Source: Clostridiales bacterium
Lineage (GTDB): Bacteria > Bacillota > Sulfobacillia > UBA995
Assembly: GCA_003517845.1 (NCBI GenBank)
Contig: DOZU01000111.1
Coordinates: forward strand, 1-8,676
Length of the DNA stretch: 8,676 nt
Direction of reading: 5' to 3'
Part shown: positions 6,697 to 8,676 of the stretch, in pieces
Position numbering within the stretch: the stretch's first letter is position 1
Layout: each line of letters opens with the position of its first letter
Notes under the pieces: generated by a model
What the model was told of the DNA's origin: nothing
Databases searched by the model: none
What the model saw: the letters and a program-made list of their open reading frames with translations, nothing else
Translations under genes and position numbers: made by a program

Positions 6697-8676
6697 CTAG
6701 CGGCCACGCGGTCGGAACTCCACCCTTACCGGCGTATCCGGTTGGACGCTCACTCCGGGCTCCGGGTCTTGCGCCACGGCAAGTCCCGTGCCGTCGGCCT
6801 GCAGGCGGAGCCCTGCCTGGCCGAGGACCAACCCGGCTTCCCGTATGGTCCGTCCTCGGACGTCAGGTACGGTGACCAGGTCCAAAGCCGCAATCTGGCC
6901 CAGTTTCAGCAGCACCTCGCTCCCCGGCAGACTCCGCGTCCCGGGAGGGGGCACCTGATCGATGACCACCGGGCCGTCGCCCCGCCATGCGGGTACCAGC
7001 CCGAGGACGGCAAGTTCGCCCACGGCTTGTTCGGCGGCCAAGCCGGTCATGCGAGGTATGGTAACCAGGACGGGACGCTCGATTGCCGGTGCCGGCGCAA
7101 CGCCGAGGTAACGGAATACATCCTCCATCACCGCGCGGAAGACGGGGGCCGCCACCTGGCTGCCCCATGCCGATCCCACCGGCTCGTCGACGATGACGAC
7201 AGCGGCAACCCGCGGATCGGAGGCCGGACCGAAACCAACGAAGGAGGCGATATGGTGGTCCTCGGAAACCCGGCCCTCGATCACTTTCTGGGCCGTCCCC
7301 GTCTTGCCCGCCAGTTCGTACCCTTCCCGATAGGCAGGTCGGCCCGTCCCCAGGCTAACCGTGGCTTCCATGGCCCGGACGAGTTCCCGCGCCGTGTCGG
7401 CCGACAGGACTTGCCGGCCTTCTTCCCTCCCCGCTCCCGGGGAGATGACCTCCCCCGACGCCGGATCCACCAGTTCCCGGACGATGTATGGCTCAGGCAG
7501 ACGGCCGCCGTTGGCAACCGCTGCTATCGCCGTCAGCAGTTGCAGGGGGGTGACGGTGAGGCTCTGGCCAAAGGACATCACCGCCAGATCCATGGGCCGC
7601 AGGTCCGCCTGGCGGACGGCCAGGCCCCGCGCTTCCCCAGGCAGGTCAATCCCGGTAGGCGCACCAAACCCAAGCGCCCGATGGAACTCGAAGAAGCGCT
7701 GGGCACCCAACCTCTGCCCGATCTGTACGAACGCCACGTTGCAGGAGTTCTCGAGCGCCTCCGACAGGCTGATGCTGCCATGGCCTTCCCTCCGCCAGCA
7801 CCGGATCCTCCCCCCGGGGACGGCAATCGAACCCGGGCAGTAGAAGCGATCCTCCCAGCTCACCACCCCGGTCTCCAGAGCGGCGGCCAGCGTGATCGGC
7901 TTGAAAGTCGAGCCGGGCGGCTGGGCGAATTCCACCCCGGGATTGCGGTATGCGGTGTCGGGATAGTCGCGGAAGCGGTTCGGATCGTAACTCGGGTTGC
8001 TGGCCATGGCCAGGATGGCGCCCGTCCGGGGATCCATGACGATGATCGTGACCCGCAAAGCTTGCCATTGCGCCCGCGCTCGTTCCGCCTCGCGTTCGGC
8101 TACATGCTGCACGTACTCATCGATCGTCAATACCAGATCGTAGCCGGGGGTCGACGGGTGATAGCGTTGCTCGGTTTGGGGGAGTTCCCGCCCGCGACCG
8201 TCGTACTCGATGATGATCTTCCCTGGCTGGCCGCGCAGGTACCGGTCATAGTAGTACTCGATCCCCGCAAGTCCCTGGCCGTCGACCCCCGCGAAACCCA
8301 GGAGCTGCGCTCCCAGCCTGCCCTTGGGGTAAAAGCGTTGCGATTCCGGGGTGAAGGCAATGCCCGGCAAGTCCATTTCTCTCAGCCGGGCTGCCTCTTC
8401 GCCGCTTATCTTCCGTTTGATCCACACGAAAGCTTGCCGCCGTTCGAGTCGACTCCGGACTTCGTCGTAGTCGAGGGCAAGGACCTCGGCGAGGCTCCCG
8501 GCAATCTCCGGCGCCTTCCCCAGGGGGATCTCCAGCGGCACGGCGTACACCGAGTCCACATCGACGCTGAACGCCAACTCGCGACCCATCCGATCGCGAA
8601 TGGCGCCCCGCCGCGGCTCCACCGGGACCTCCCTCGTCCGCACGATGAAGGAGCGTTCGGCGAGTTCCGCACCCCG
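6697..8676 (-). CDS. spoVD: Class B penicillin-binding protein, SpoVD/FtsI type, with two PASTA domains (partial, N-terminus outside window)
   Basis: This membrane-anchored D,D-transpeptidase cross-links stem peptides outside the cytoplasmic membrane and works with a SEDS partner, probably the ftsW/spoVE gene here. The frame stays open to the right edge; 659 residues are visible and the N-terminal membrane anchor is missing. GTG at 8643 is unlikely to be the start because family-like sequence (RGAELAERSFI) continues before it. Seen, in visible numbering: VEPRRGAIRDRMGRELA (19-35), the PBP dimerisation region to about 190, and the transpeptidase domain from about 207 to 521 with STFK (nucleophile Ser 256), SCN (311-313) and KTGTA (458-462). 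PASTA domains follow at about 538-593 and 601-659. Cysteines at 280, 293 and 312 flank the active site. B. subtilis SpoVD has one PASTA domain and PBP2B has two, so a division role (ftsI/pbpB) is a real alternative to a spore-cortex role. It leads the visible operon; rsmH and ftsL would be expected upstream, outside the window. Confidence 0.93.
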   Translation of the reverse strand, partial: RGAELAERSFIVRTREVPVEPRRGAIRDRMGRELAFSVDVDSVYAVPLEIPLGKAPEIAGSLAEVLALDYDEVRSRLERRQAFVWIKRKISGEEAARLREMDLPGIAFTPESQRFYPKGRLGAQLLGFAGVDGQGLAGIEYYYDRYLRGQPGKIIIEYDGRGRELPQTEQRYHPSTPGYDLVLTIDEYVQHVAEREAERARAQWQALRVTIIVMDPRTGAILAMASNPSYDPNRFRDYPDTAYRNPGVEFAQPPGSTFKPITLAAALETGVVSWEDRFYCPGSIAVPGGRIRCWRREGHGSISLSEALENSCNVAFVQIGQRLGAQRFFEFHRALGFGAPTGIDLPGEARGLAVRQADLRPMDLAVMSFGQSLTVTPLQLLTAIAAVANGGRLPEPYIVRELVDPASGEVISPGAGREEGRQVLSADTARELVRAMEATVSLGTGRPAYREGYELAGKTGTAQKVIEGRVSEDHHIASFVGFGPASDPRVAAVVIVDEPVGSAWGSQVAAPVFRAVMEDVFRYLGVAPAPAIERPVLVTIPRMTGLAAEQAVGELAVLGLVPAWRGDGPVVIDQVPPPGTRSLPGSEVLLKLGQIAALDLVTVPDVRGRTIREAGLVLGQAGLRLQADGTGLAVAQDPEPGVSVQPDTPVRVEFRPRGR

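Noticed and set aside
6650..6700. Possible promoter for murE in the 62-base gap
   Set aside because: ACATAAGT on the minus strand vaguely resembles a -10 box, but no -35-like sequence lies at the right distance.
8641..8643. GTG at 8643 as the start of the PBP gene
   Set aside because: The frame has no stop before the window edge and the upstream residues look like a PBP N-terminal region. A start here would remove the membrane anchor that class B PBPs need.
1..8676. Novel system, phage, insertion sequence, CRISPR array or RNA gene
   Set aside because: All the DNA is accounted for by seven standard cell-wall and division genes on one strand with gaps of at most about 65 bases. I saw no repeats, tRNA-like folds or foreign-looking composition.

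Overview
The window is one uninterrupted piece of a dcw (division and cell wall) operon. It lies entirely on the minus strand and holds no accessory or mobile DNA. Read in the direction of transcription, from the right edge to the left, the order is: spoVD/ftsI-type PBP (5' end outside the window), murE, murF, mraY, ftsW/spoVE, murG, murC (3' end outside the window). Every gene is recognisable from family motifs, and no gap exceeds about 65 bases. I see no promoter, terminator, RNA gene, repeat array or insertion sequence.

Organism: the DNA is clearly GC-rich, and the plus strand is full of long shadow ORFs created by GC-biased third codon positions. The class B PBP is of the SpoVD kind, with two C-terminal PASTA domains and a cysteine next to the SxN motif. 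The SEDS protein is most like SpoVE/FtsW of endospore-forming lineages. MurE carries the DNPR motif typical of enzymes that add meso-diaminopimelate. Together these suggest a high-GC member of the Bacillota (Firmicutes) or a close relative. This is an inference, and no finer placement is justified.

How the genes work together: MurC, MurE and MurF add L-Ala, meso-DAP (predicted) and D-Ala-D-Ala to UDP-MurNAc. MraY moves the resulting pentapeptide onto undecaprenyl phosphate to make lipid I. MurG adds GlcNAc to make lipid II. The SEDS glycosyltransferase (FtsW/SpoVE) and its partner transpeptidase (SpoVD/FtsI) then polymerise and cross-link the chain at the septum or spore membrane. MurD, which adds D-Glu between the MurC and MurE steps, is not encoded here. 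mraY runs directly into ftsW through a 4-base overlap, where most Bacillota have murD.

Organisation: three junctions are 4-base stop/start overlaps (murE/murF GTGA, mraY/ftsW ATGA, ftsW/murG ATGA), which points to translational coupling. The largest gap, 62 bases between the PBP gene and murE, holds the one strong Shine-Dalgarno sequence, which moves the murE start to an internal GTG.

I found no previously undescribed system. The points most worth a second look are the missing murD, the conserved cysteine pair in the PBP, and an unusual insert in MurF.
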